From: Rotaria socialis
Taxonomy: Eukaryota > Rotifera > Eurotatoria > Philodinida > Philodinidae
Assembly: GCA_905331475.1 (NCBI GenBank)
Contig: CAJNYU010003219.1
Coordinates: 410,323 to 474,322 of the forward strand
Length of the DNA stretch: 64,000 nucleotides
Direction: 5' to 3'
Shown: positions 25,226-36,704 of the stretch, piece by piece
How positions within the stretch are numbered: the stretch's first letter is position 1
Layout: each line of letters opens with the position of its first letter
Position numbers and translations under genes: made by a program
Notes under the pieces: model-generated
The model's input: only the letters and a program-made list of their open reading frames with translations
Told to the model about the DNA's origin: nothing
Databases searched by the model: none

Positions 25226-25591
25226 TTAAACTTTTGGTAAAGAGTTTATTGAAGCACGCCGAATTCTTTCATTGGCCATACGTTTAGCATTAATAATGTT
25301 ATCTTGTTTTATTCTTTCACGTTCGATGTAATGTTCGAGTGAAATTTTCGAACGATCTTGATTATGATTCTCATGTGTTTGATTTGAACGTAGATTATTA
25401 TTTTCAGCGCGTTGATTCCATTTAGCGCGCGAGATCATTTTTCGTTCAAGCGCATCGTAATCGTTTTCCAGTTTAACTTCATGTTTCGCAGCCAATTTCT
25501 TTCGATCATAATCGCGTGCAACAGCTGCATGCATTGTACTTGTAGAACGTTTACCGTTTCCAACAGATTTTGTTGATAATGAGAAAGCCAT
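25226..25591 (-). CDS. Small basic helical protein, unknown function
   Basis: 121 aa in one exon, with no recognised family. It is strongly charged (Lys/Arg/Glu/Asn-rich), with long predicted helices (YDRKKLAAKHEVKLENDYDA, RMANERIRRAS) and no signal peptide or membrane segment. The frame is open from an ATG directly preceded by a polypyrimidine-TCTAG acceptor, the same arrangement as in firmly identified neighbours; this is why I think the gene is real. The composition would suit a small cytoskeleton- or cilium-associated protein, but that is only a guess. Confidence 0.55.
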   Translation of the reverse strand: MAFSLSTKSVGNGKRSTSTMHAAVARDYDRKKLAAKHEVKLENDYDALERKMISRAKWNQRAENNNLRSNQTHENHNQDRSKISLEHYIERERIKQDNIINAKRMANERIRRASINSLPKV

Positions 25592-26898
25592 CTAGAATGA
25601 AAGCGAACTTCTCAAATAATATTTTGTAAAAGAAACACGATCATGCCAACTAAAGAGAAAATAAATGCTCCTTTGTGTTACTCCCCCAGTTGTTATTCGG
25701 AATTATTCGGTGTCACCTTCATGTGTGTCTATATTTGTTATGTCATTTTCATTTGTTCATTAAACAGGGAAGCCTACTTTTAACTAACACGTATATAACT
25801 AGAAGAAGAAAAAAAAAGAATGATTCTCTCTTCGTTGTCGATCGTATGAGTGGGTGAACTTATGTCGGAGTGATGAGAAGCAGGAGAGAAAGCAGACTTT
25901 TTCTATTTACATTTGTCTATTCTAGAATGTGCATAGGCATAAAGTGGCACAATCACCTTGCTTTTTGTTCCCTCGTTTACTTTAGCATCAACAAAAAGAG
26001 AATTTTTTTCTGCTTCTCGAATCGATTTAATGTCGATCTGTTATTAAACCTTGATCAATTATATTACATTAGTACATAGTTTTTCCTTGTCGTGTCATTT
26101 ACCTTTTTTTTCCTCATAATTCATACAGATGGTCTACAAACATAAAACAAAAAAGAAAATAGAAGAGAGAAAAGTGAAAAACTAACAAAAGTTCAATGAT
26201 GAAACAATTCGAAACAATGATTTAGTTTCGCTTGCTCAAATCTAACAGAATGAAACACCTATAAGAAAAATCTCTTCAGAGAGCATTGAAAAACAGTGGA
26301 AAAGTTATAAGTCCTTACCTTAAATTTACTGGCTCAAAAAGTCACCTGTGAAGTCTATTTAGAAAAATATATTACAGATAACCTCTCTATAGTTTACATT
26401 TCTTCGTCTGTTTGATCGAACTCAATTTTCCGCTAGTTAAATAGCTGGAAGAAATTGAGTATTTTGTTTATCAACAAACGGGAAAAAAATAAAATTTCGC
26501 ACTTAATTTTTTTATAAATATTTATCATTCATCAGAATTGCTACGGTTAAAAGTATTGAAATGTCATTTTTCAGTGCTCACGGTGTAAGCAATTAAAAAA
26601 GCTGAAATTTCAAGTATGGTATCACTATTAAGAAGTAAATATGTTACTTTTCTATTTGTATGCATGCTGATTTGTTTCGAAACCTTTCTTTGCTGAAAAA
26701 TTAAACAGTATGAATAATCTGATATGTCTATATAATCATCTCCTAACGGTTAAGGAACATTAATCCGAATTTTATGGTGTTCAAGATAAACTATTAAATG
26801 TTTCAAAAGAATCTGAGTAGAACCTGACATGGAATTGTTTTTGTTCGTTTGAATAACAATATCCGAAAAAACCAAGCAAGTCGAGGATGGATTAACAA
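25592..26898. other. Intergenic spacer upstream of the tRNA pair
   Basis: No exon supported. Short frames at 25675-25857 and 25870-26079 lack motifs. Confidence 0.5.
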
Positions 26899-26970
26899 GG
26901 TTCTATGGTGTAGCGGTTAGCACTTTGGACTTTGAATCCAGCGACCCCAGTTCAAATCTGGGTAGAACCT
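26899..26970 (+). tRNA. tRNA-Gln (anticodon UUG), copy 1
   Basis: 72 bp. The acceptor stem GGTTCTA pairs with TAGAACC, with discriminator T. The D arm is GTGTAGCGGTTAGCAC. The anticodon stem TTGGA/TCCAG encloses the loop CTTTGAA, giving anticodon TTG. The T arm is CCCAG-TTCAAAT-CTGGG. There is no intron. A T-run about 14 nt downstream would serve as the Pol III terminator. Confidence 0.96.
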
Positions 26971-27073
26971 GCCTGAAAATACTTTTTTTCCTGCAATTCT
27001 TGGCTAATCCAACTTTTGTTCTTTCTAGTGAAAGTAGCAAAAAAGAGAACAGAAGCCCACGTTAGATTATCAC

Positions 27074-27145
27074 GGTTCTATGGTGTAGCGGTTAGCACTT
27101 TGGACTTTGAATCCAGCGACCCCAGTTCAAATCTGGGTAGAACCT
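27074..27145 (+). tRNA. tRNA-Gln (anticodon UUG), copy 2
   Basis: Identical base for base to the copy 175 bp upstream, with the same cloverleaf and anticodon TTG. A run of nine T starts 4 nt after the end and is a good Pol III terminator. The flanks differ from those of copy 1. Confidence 0.96.
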
Positions 27146-28025
27146 GATTTTTTTTTTGTTCAAATTTTTTATTTAAGTTGAAGAAAAGAAAGAATAGCTT
27201 ATGAATATTGTCAATTATATTTGTTCAATACAGATTTATTGATATTTTCTGAAAGATTGATCTAAAATATTTAAGAAAAATAAATTTCTTTTTAATACCA
27301 GCATTTGCCATATAATTATCAAAACTATTTTGTTATGAAATAATATTATTGTGGACTGTCGAGAAAAAAAGCACAAGTAGAAATTGTGTTCGCTCAATTA
27401 AATACATAAAGTTATTCAAAATGAGTGATTTTTCCTAAGTTGCATTATGAACTTCAAATAGAAAATATTATTGTTCTGAGTTTGCATGCCAATGCCAACA
27501 ACAAATATTTTGAATTTAAAATAGAATTAACATCGTTTCTTGACATAAACGAATTATATTTCTCTCGCTCCCTCAATAGTTAAGTCCACATCATCAAATA
27601 TTTTGAAGTTTTGGAAATTTCCAAATTACGAATTCATACAAATGAAATAAAGTTTAAATAGCTCATTTTTTTTTATACTAACACGACATACGGCTGATAG
27701 TTTCGATCAAGATTTTATATTTGTCTTACAATGCATATAATTTAATTTACATTATCTGTTGGTTTGGCTCTTTCTCGGGAACAAGAAATATAAAGAAAAT
27801 GAACTCGAGGAGATCCTATGATAGACAGTCCGATGTTATCCACATTTTTTCGTTTATTGGTAAAAAAATTTCATTCGCTGTAGCGATATTTATTACACTG
27901 CATACATATCCAATACTTCGTATAAACTCAATAGTGCAATAATAATAAAATCTCAGCTAGGAACAAATGCGAAAAAAAAATATGTCGAGTTTAATTGAAC
28001 AATTGTTGCTTGCTGATGAATTCAT
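27146..28025. other. Intergenic spacer
   Basis: AT-rich with no coding support. The forward frame 27721-27942 has no motif or clear start context. Confidence 0.5.
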
Positions 28026-29258
28026 CTATCGTGTACCAATAGAATAACGACGAACATGAAATGTTACGAAGATCGTAGTCCAAGCCAGACAAGCTGCCAA
28101 TATATATGAAGGTATACAAGAAAAGCAGAACTTTATCATTAACAGATACAGTTTGAGAATAAGAAAAATAAGAAAATATAATATTGCTATAATTGTATGA
28201 CCATGAGCCATTTGAAAACAATCTAATGGTAATTCTGAACATGTTGAACTAAATAATACAAAACTGATGAAAGTTGAAAGAATGATTCCAGTATCACTGA
28301 TCGATGAAAGTAGCATAGGAAGACCAAAGCCCAGTAATCCACTGAGTAAGATTATCACAGAAAATGTTCGAAGCATGGCTCTTCTAGCATGTTGTTGTAC
28401 GATTGAACAAAGGCACATGAAGCAACCAAACATACCTCCAATACCAAAACAGAAAAGAAGAATCAATATTTGAGCAGCTTGAGATTTATTGCATAAAATC
28501 AATCGGATCATAGCCAATATTCGACTATAATAATTTAGTTGACGAGCTTGCACCACTGCTTCCAGTCCAACAAGATTGATTTTAGGCATCGCAGCTACAA
28601 ATAGTTGTAATCGATTATTTAATTGAACGAGCCATGGTTGATTGACATAGTCCGGTAGAAAATTGAATGTGTCGTTCACAGGTGTATCAAGGTCATCCGG
28701 TTCTGGTGTCATCTCTTCGATCAGCAGGTCTAATCTTTGTTGAAAGCATTCAATCAAATGTTGTTGATACGAATTTCGGTGGACTAGACATTTGCATACG
28801 AAACATTGAATCGTTGAAGGTATGCAAGATTGTTGATGCTGATCTATATCGTCTACTAATACAAAATTTCTGCAAACGTTGCATTGTTTACTTGGAAATT
28901 GGCATTCTAGATTTTGATGTTTTTCTAATGAATAATAAGGTACAATTTCTGTACAACCAAATACACTATTCCGACAACGAATGGATAGACGACTCAAGAG
29001 AGCGTGAATATACGGTGGAGGACGTTTTTCTTCATATGGAGAACAACGAAATGGACAGGAAGTTTGATTAAATTTAAGCCATGTTCGAATACATTGGCTA
29101 CAAAACAAATGTTGACAAGATGCGCATGATCTTGGTTTCCACAAAAGACCTTGACAAATTGCACATGAAAATTCGCTGGCTATATTATTTTCGTCATGAA
29201 AAACACGATCTTGATCAATACCTTCTTCTTCCAAGGAGCCGTTTTCCACACTTATCAT
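28026..29258 (-). CDS. RING / TRAF-zinc-finger membrane protein (E3 ligase-like)
   Basis: 410 aa, single exon. The RING finger is at residues 32-72: C32-AI-C35, C48-Q-H50, C53-SQ-C56, C68-PFR-C72 (last pair spaced by three). It is followed by TRAF-type Cys/His repeats (about 95-171: CRNSVFGC, LEKHQNLEC, CNVC, HQQSC, CFVCK, HLIEC). After an acidic spacer, the C-terminal 150 residues hold about five hydrophobic segments (AQILILLFCFGIGGMFGC, VIILLSGLLGFGLPML, IILSTFISFVLF, IAILYFLIFLILKL, ILAACLAWTTIFVTF). This fits a membrane-anchored ubiquitin ligase with a cytosolic N-terminus; the substrate is unknown. The domain order resembles RNF/TRAF-like proteins, but I do not recognise an orthologue. 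An AATAG acceptor lies 2 nt before the ATG. It shares the RING-TRAF start with the gene at 3618-4576. Confidence 0.82.
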   Translation of the reverse strand: MISVENGSLEEEGIDQDRVFHDENNIASEFSCAICQGLLWKPRSCASCQHLFCSQCIRTWLKFNQTSCPFRCSPYEEKRPPPYIHALLSRLSIRCRNSVFGCTEIVPYYSLEKHQNLECQFPSKQCNVCRNFVLVDDIDQHQQSCIPSTIQCFVCKCLVHRNSYQQHLIECFQQRLDLLIEEMTPEPDDLDTPVNDTFNFLPDYVNQPWLVQLNNRLQLFVAAMPKINLVGLEAVVQARQLNYYSRILAMIRLILCNKSQAAQILILLFCFGIGGMFGCFMCLCSIVQQHARRAMLRTFSVIILLSGLLGFGLPMLLSSISDTGIILSTFISFVLFSSTCSELPLDCFQMAHGHTIIAILYFLIFLILKLYLLMIKFCFSCIPSYILAACLAWTTIFVTFHVRRYSIGTR

Positions 29259-29286
29259 GTCTATTGTGCTTTGTATATAGTCAAAA

Positions 29287-29316
29287 AAACAACAACAACA
29301 ACAACAACAACAATTC
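29287..29316. repeat. (CAA)n microsatellite
   Basis: About ten CAA/AAC units, just upstream of the RING membrane gene. Confidence 0.9.
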
Positions 29317-30222
29317 TCGTTCTGTTTTTCTTGTGAATGAAATAAGAAGCATGTGATTTGTAGAAGAAACTTCGTAATAATAAGTGTTTAATGAATGATT
29401 CAGTGCGACCGAATGATGAAGGAGAAGAAGAAAAAACGCCACAGTTGTCGTATTTTCACATGAAAATGGAAAATAGAAATTTCACAACGTAGCTTTATTT
29501 AAAACAATTACGTAAAGCAAAAGAGTTTTTTCTTAAGTGAGCTTTTCTCTATTATAACAACTTATATCATTTATAGTTCAGCATTAAATAACATTGTGTT
29601 ACAAGAAAAAATTGTAATTATGATGACGCAATACAATAATTTTTAAATTTTCCGTTCTACTTTTTCTTCTAGTTGATTTCGACGATAGAAAATGCCCGTT
29701 TGATCATGATAATGATTGTCATTTTAATTTATCAAAACAATAATTTATATAAAGAAAATTGCGTTGCTTGTATAAATACAACAGTCTTAACATAATATCA
29801 TATCAAAAATGATTGACATGATTCGCTTTGTTTGTCTACATGTATTCGAACAAAAAATGTATACTGACAGATTTCTAGTTTGTTCTTCGTATTCATATTA
29901 TTTCCTCAGCATATCACACTATTAGTTTTATAATAAAAGAAAAATGAAGGATGGCCTTCTTTTCTATTGTGTTTATCTAGATGTTATGCAGTCCTAATGA
30001 CTTATTTTTTCATCGAGATTAAACGTAAATAGTAGGGAGAAAAAAAGAAGACGTCTCATATCTATCTATCTATATATATATTCGCAATAATTGTATTAGA
30101 GTTCGTCTTCATTCGCTAATTGTGTTTTATTTGATTCTTATAACAAACCTCAAATAAAGTAAGAGAGATGTGCCTGACTAGCAGGATTGTATTTATACAT
30201 TGCGTTCACTTGTTATCTTAGA
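29317..30222. other. Intergenic region between divergent genes
   Basis: The RING membrane gene (-) and LIM gene (+) diverge here, so the promoters should lie within. No further coding block is seen. A TATC/TATA simple stretch lies near 30059-30080. Confidence 0.5.
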
Positions 30223-30677
30223 ATGTCATATAAAAACCAAGAACCTCAACTATGTCCTCGTTGTGGTCATGCAGCTTTTCATGCTGAATCACTTCCGGCT
30301 GCTGGAAAAATGTGGCATAAAGCTTGTTTTCGATGTGGTACTAAAAACTCGAAATTAAATATATATTTATATACTATTTGGAAATTTTTAGCTCTTTGTA
30401 AAAAATCATTGGAAGTAACAACAGTGTCAGAACATGATGGTGACTTATATTGTAAGCAATGTTATACTCGTAAATTTGGTATTCGCGGCGTTGGTTTCGG
30501 CATTGGAGCTGGTGCACTTGGAATGGATACAGGCGAACGATTTGGAAATACACAGTCACTTTCGTATGTTTGATGATTTTTGTTGTTGCAATAGAAAATA
30601 GATATATGGTTATTTTTGTTTTCAGGAATAAACCCAACTATCCTCCAATGCCTGGTATTACACCACCACCTAGCTAA
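30223..30677 (+). CDS. Single-LIM-domain protein (CRIP/MLP-like)
   Basis: Exons 30223-30337, 30392-30563 and 30626-30677 give 112 aa. The LIM domain reads C11-x2-C14, then H-x2-C (WHKACFRC), C-x2-C across the first splice (CFRCALC), and CKQCY at the end. LIM domains are two-zinc protein-binding modules. In CRIP/CSRP-type proteins they bind actin-associated partners such as alpha-actinin. A Gly-rich tail (GVGFGIGAGALGM) and a Pro-rich end (YPPMPGITPPPS) follow. The first intron is 54 bp, in frame and without a stop, so its retention would insert 18 residues inside the LIM and break the zinc spacing. A TTATCTTAG acceptor lies 1 nt before the ATG. Confidence 0.88.
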
Positions 30678-31535
30678 AGAAACACACGTTTGCAATTCAT
30701 TGAATATTCTACGAAGATTACCTTCATTTATTTCCTATATTATTTTTTGTCTTCTATCAATAGAATAATAACTAATCCAGGAGTGAATTTCAATTTTAAG
30801 AATAAAAATAATAGAATTAGCGATATATTCTTTTGTTTGTTTTTGCCTTATCAATCAATGAAATTATCTATTGTTACGGATCATTACATAGATAATATTT
30901 GTAATGCTAAATCAAGTGAACTTCTACAAATACTTATAAGAATAAAGTCTTCCATGACGAGGAAAGAACATATGTAGCAATACTGTTTTCTTTTATTGAT
31001 TGAAAAAGATTATATCGACGTAATACAGTAGCTTTGTTTGTTCTCGTCTACTTCTACATGTAGGCGATAGTAATAACAAATCATGTGTCAATAAAAAAGC
31101 AACTGACAATGTAGATCTGCACATATTTGATAATTACAGATTGATTATAAGAAAAATTTGCTTTTCATGTGAAAGATTTCTCATCTAAGTTTCAAGCTGA
31201 AACCTTGAGGATGAGATGATTTGAACATTGTTATTGAAATTCTTTAAATGCATTTGTGTTTGATAAAACTATGATAAGTCAGAAAATTCCCTGTTTCGTT
31301 TCAAATAGTTTCTATTGAATCTTTCGAAAGGCAAAATAAGTACTAGTCGAAGGCTTTTTATGCCAAAAAATAGTCCACTAGCAGCATGGATTGCTATAAG
31401 TTTGCAATAGACGAAGAGAAAAGAAATAATTTATTGAAGATTTCAACCCATAAAACTTGATTGTTTTTGAAAAAAAACGGGAATGTGGGAATTAATTTAA
31501 AAAAACGTAATCTAATGTTCACCAAGTTTTTATAA
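30678..31535. other. Intergenic spacer between convergent genes
   Basis: It holds the 3' ends of the LIM (+) and Kelch (-) genes. No coding block is recognised. Confidence 0.5.
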
Positions 31536-33192
31536 TTAATATAATTCCGCAGTATTATGAATTATATTATCATTAGAGCTTCCTGCAACCAACACTCTGC
31601 CATTGTTTAATACAGATGCTGAATGCCAAATTCGTGCACTATTCATATTACCAGTTGGTGTCCATTTTTCAGTGCGTGGATCATACAATTCAGCAGTGTA
31701 AAGATTCTTGCCGAAACCTCCACCAGTAACTAAGACTTTTCCATTTTGTAATACAGATGCCTTATGATCATATCGTTCATAATACATACGACCGGTTGGT
31801 GTCCATATTCTGGTAGATGGATCATAAAGTTCAGCGCTATTCAAAAGAGTATCATTATAAATTCCTCCAGCAATTAATACTTTTCCACTTGCTAACACGG
31901 ATGCTGAGTGTGCATATCGACCCGTATTCATACTACCAGTCAACGTCCATATTCCTGTTGATGGATCGTATAGTTCACTACTGTTCTGACCTATACCATT
32001 ACTGTATAAACTACTAACTGTTCCGTCACTATTCAATAAATTCGGTGCCGGCTGATTATTTGGCGTATCAACTCCTATCAGACGTGCTACTGGTGAATAA
32101 TATTGATATATCTGAGGCGTGGATGAATAAACACCTCGTCCTCCAGCCACTAGTACTTTTCCATCTAATAGAACAGATGCTGTATGATATTCTCGTGCAT
32201 CGCTCATATTACTAGTAACTGTCCAGATTCTTAGTAATGGATCATATATCTCAGCCCGATTTGAATAAATATTAATTCCTCCACACACCAAAACATTTCC
32301 ATCAAATAATATTGACGCTGTATGTAGACATCTTCTATTATTCATATTGGCAGTCATCGCCCATGTTCCTCCGATTGGATCATACAGTTCAGCAGTATTT
32401 AAATAAGAATTGTTATAATTTATTCCACCAGTGATTAATACTGTTCCATCTTCTAACACCGATTCTGTGTGCCAAACTCGTGCATTTCTCATACTACTAC
32501 TTGTTTTCCATATTCCATTCGATGGATCATACAATTCTGTACTATTCAAACTAGTATTTATGCCATATCCACCGGTAACCAATACTTTTCCATTTTTTAA
32601 TACCGATGATGTATGTCCATATCGTATATTAGTCATGTTTCCTGTATTCGACCATCCTAAAAAGAAATAATTTTCTCTAAAATTATGTAAGAAATTTTTT
32701 TCTATGTGATTATGATGAGAGAAGAGCTCATTTCTAAATTTCTCAGGTTTTCGTTGACTTTGTTTCTTTCTTTAATAGATTACTGAAAAAGTTTCGATTA
32801 TGTATGAACTCATAGATGTTAGAATTTACTTTTATTACCTAATATGCAGAAATCAGTCAATGATAATGGTAAACATACTGCTTGCTGTATACAACAAGAT
32901 GTGATGATACACACAGAACTATATGATGAACAGGTGTATGCATTATTGTCACATGGTTCCAAAAGAGAACATAGAATAGCCGGTGCACAGAAAGTTTCAT
33001 TCGTGACTGTACGATAACTAAAGCAAGGTGTCGATGATGAACGACAATCGTTACTATTCGAGACTGCACCGCATATTGGTAATGAGCATAGTGATCTTAA
33101 ATTCCATCCAGAGTGAAACGATTGAGATAATGTAAATACTGCTTCATGGTTAGTCTCACGACAAGAATATGTTGGTACTTGAGTAGTTTGAC
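31536..33192 (-). CDS. Cys-rich plus Kelch beta-propeller protein (5' end missing)
   Basis: The exon 33192-32839 encodes a Cys-rich, probably extracellular domain (about 14 Cys, several N-x-S/T sites). A 182-bp intron joins it in phase to the exon 32656-31536. The latter holds seven Kelch-type repeats of the form R-x-x-H-(T/S)-x-SVL-x-x-G-x-VL(V/I)-x-GG...ELYDP...W. The final repeat stops at TAELY, and the missing W-x-x-TG-M strand is supplied by the N-terminus (WSNTGNM). That is the usual closure of a seven-bladed propeller, so the C-terminus is real. The ELYDP/TG-M signature is that of bacterial-type Kelch/galactose-oxidase-like propellers rather than of BTB-Kelch proteins. The first exon starts in phase 1, so at least one upstream exon (signal peptide or membrane anchor) is unfound, perhaps at 33.2-36 kb. 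The ligand is unknown. Confidence 0.8.
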
Positions 33193-36028
33193 CTATAAAA
33201 TAATTGCTCTAATTGTAGAATAAAAGAATGAATCAACCAACCCTTTATTCTTATTACGGAGACGATCAAGAACAAAATTATCAGCATTTGTGTAATGCCA
33301 TATGTAGATTAGTAAAACGAAAGAAGAAATCAAATCTGCATATTATTTTTTCTTTATGTTTTGTGTCAATGGGAAGGAAACATCATTTACTCATAATGTA
33401 TATTCATATTCATACAAAATAACACATTTAATACTGTCAATTTCATGGCTAACTGATGCGACACATCGTCTGAATTTCTTTCGTAACAGTGAAATCATTC
33501 TTTTCATAATTTTAATTAGATTTTATTGAGCAAATCCTGTCATTTTATATCCTGAATTGATAGTTTTCTTGATTACATCAGTACAACTAATTACTTATTT
33601 TTATACGAGAGCGAGAAAGTTGATGTAATTTTCACTACTTTTATAAGCTCATATTAATGCTAAATTCATTTACTTACATTATATTCATGAAAAATCAAAA
33701 AAGAATTATCACATTCAGAGAAACAAAATATATTTTTTATTTAAAAACGATTGATCATTTCTTCTTGCGCCTTTAGTTAATTATAACCAGACAGAACTTA
33801 ATTATTTCACAAAAGATTTTTTAAATTTAATTCATAACGATTACACTACAGATATGTTGGATTTCAGTATACTTTTTACCTAAATTCAAGCAACAAACTT
33901 TTTAATTAGTAAAATTTTGATGAAAAAATAAAGTCTAGAAAAATAAGTAAATATTCCGTTAGATTTAGTTAGATAAGGAAAGTGAATTTCATTAACAATA
34001 GAAATTGAATTCGAAACGATTTCTATAAATCGCAGTTTTGCTTAATAAAACAAAAACAATTGAAGTTTTCGTTTTAATCTTTTCGTTCCAATCGGAATGT
34101 GACGAAGTCTTCTTATCTAGCAATTGATTCACTCTTAAATATATGATCTTTTGCTCTTCGTACATATACCCATCATCAATATCTCACTCTAATACAACTT
34201 TACAAATGGATAAGAGGGACTCGTCTCTCCCAAAAATTCAAAACCTTACAGATCGGATGTTCTTCAAAATTTCCTAATACTTTCTAGCAGAAAAATGCAT
34301 TCTATTACCAAAATCAGTCAGACATCCCGTTAGTTTAACGTTTATCGTTCAGTTTAGCCCGAAAAATAAAACGACCCACGTTCTGCCAATAGTTTTAGCA
34401 CCTCATCCTCCTCACAAGTTTGCATGAAATCAACTGTGAAAAAGAAAACCGATACGACATTTGATGATGTTTTTGAAAATATTGCTTAAAGGCTCTGCTA
34501 ATCATAAATTATAATAGTACTTGCTCAATTAATTAATAATTTAGATACGTTTCAAGAAAATAATCTACTGAAATTTTATATCCATAAAAATCTGTCTGCA
34601 CAGATCTTTTGCTAAGTATTTATTTTTATCTGAACTAAAAGGTTTTACTTTTTGTCTAAAGATCAACAGAAAAAAGTCAACGTTTGAACGTCAAAAATTC
34701 ACTTCATCATTTCGACAAGAGAAACTTTTCAGATAGACTTTTGGTTTAACGCATTTAATTGGTATTTACGTTTCTTTCTTATTCTATTTTAATTCAGATC
34801 ATTCAAGTATTCTCTTTCGAAAAACATGCAATAACAAGCAATAGAATGTGTCGCCACGAACATGGTTTGGAAGGAGTATATAGTAATTTTATGTTGTCTT
34901 ATCAACCAACAGTGCTACACACCATTTTCTTACGATTGGCCAAAAACATTGTGCAATATATGAGTAATTGCAAACGCGTTTAAACTTCATTCTTTTTCGT
35001 AAACAGGTGAGTGTGTCAGCGACATATTAACTACAATGTAAGCATGACGTACGCGCTTCGTATGAATGAGAAAAAAAGTGATTTATCTTATTTCCAGTAT
35101 GCTTCTGTGGACGATATTTATATATTAGCATAGAACTGTGAACGCCCTAGATTATGAAGCAACTTTTTTTCAGCAAGAAAATAATTTGCTAGAGGATTCA
35201 GTCACGAAATGATCTTGCAATTGCACGATAAATGCCAGCGGTAACATCCAGTTGGAAAAAACCAGCTTATTTATTTATAATTATAAAATAGAGCAAAAGA
35301 AAAGTATTTTCTCCTGCTTGATAGAATTCTGCGTTCCTTCAGAAAAAAAGGTAACTACATACTTTTATTATTAAACAAACACCTGACGCTTGATAGCTAC
35401 TGTTGAAAGTCAATCTAGGGTCTTAATGTAGATGCCGTTACCTCAAAGGGTTCTTAACAGTGGTAGAACCTTATAAATTATTCAGCAGTGTTCAGACTTC
35501 CACAAAAGGAAATTTCGGAAACTTTTTAAAGTAATTCATCTGAAGGATCCGTTACTTCAAAAAATTTGGTAATTTCGGAAATTTCCGAAATTTATTTAAT
35601 CCACAATCTTTTTTAAAATACTCTTCTGTGAGTTTACGTTCTCGGAAATTTCTGTAATTTCCTTTTTTGGAAATCTGAATATACCTCAAATTGTTTGAAT
35701 GCTTCTCATCTATACGACATAAAATTTAACGATTATATTGTGGTTTATTGGCATTATGGATTCTGGTATATGGGTATGTTTGTTTTTGAGTGCCGGCGAG
35801 ACTAAGCGAAAATTCCTATTGTCTCTTTCTCTATGTATTTGAGTCCCAGGTTTTTTTGCAAGCGCTGGCAGTCTAGTAAAAAAAGACATGCCTATAAAAC
35901 ATAAAAAAAGAATTTGAAATACCAGCGAATAATTCCACATATTTCAAGTCGAAAAAACAATTACACAGTCTAGTGAATTTCACTTTGACTTTTTACATGT
36001 TTTAGATTATTTTATTTCAACACTTTCG
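33193..36028. other. Spacer; may hide 5' exon(s) of the Kelch gene
   Basis: No clear gene. Between about 35510 and 35680 are repeated AATTTCGGAAATTTCC-type self-complementary words, perhaps an old foldback element. Confidence 0.45.
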
Positions 36029-36704
36029 ATGCCAATTACGGCTACACAAGCGTGGAAAGAGTTGACTAGATTGCGATTGTTGGGTCCAAATGGCCAATCA
36101 CCGGGCATCTTCATTGTTGATGAATCTCCTTTCAAAGAGGAAGATGATGAAGAAGCCACTGCTAGCTGTGGATACGATTTCATCGCCGGACGGATATTGC
36201 CGACTGCTGATATCTACAAAGAAGGTGCTTACCGGCTTGAAATGAAATTCTCCAGTGACTACCCATTCAAGCCGCCAGAGGTGCACTTCACTACGCCAAT
36301 CTACCACTTGAATGTTGATAAAGATGGTAAGTAACTAAGTTTTTAGGAAAGATTTGTGATATCATCTTTCAAAGAAAGTTCGACTTTTAAACAATACTAC
36401 GACGACTTTCATGCTTGTATTTAAAGGATTGGTATGTATACCTATTCTGCAAGCGACTAACAACTGGAAGCCGAGTACAATTTTGGCGGATGTTGTTAAA
36501 GCCATCGTGGATATTATTGACCACCCCAAAATCGACTATGCAATGAATCCGGGTAGATTTGATTTATTTTGCATTCGCAGTTGTTTCATGGACCCCTTCC
36601 TTTTTCTCATTGCAGAAATACATAAAGAATATTCGGAAAAGCGAGATGAATACGAGCGCAAGGCAAAACAAATGGTGAGAGAAAAAGCATTGCCTCGAAC
36701 ATAA
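36029..36704 (+). CDS. Ubiquitin-conjugating enzyme E2
   Basis: Exons 36029-36326, 36427-36552 and 36616-36704 encode 170 aa, a normal length for a class I E2. The UBC fold is plain: N-terminal helix AWKELTRLRLL, then YRLEMKFSSDYPFKPPEVHFTTPIYHLN, the catalytic Cys103 in GLVCIPIL, then NWKPSTILADVV and the C-terminal helices. The HPN motif is HLN (93-95), keeping His and the key Asn but not Pro. A Glu/Asp-rich insertion (KEEDDEEATAS) precedes the second strand. It accepts ubiquitin from E1 and passes it to E3s. The gene could serve the two RING proteins in this window, but no evidence ties them. The second intron (63 bp) is in frame without a stop. I do not assign a subfamily. Confidence 0.88.

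Noticed and set aside
28267-29071. Forward-strand frames over the RING membrane gene
   Set aside because: Antisense shadows of a strongly supported minus-strand gene.
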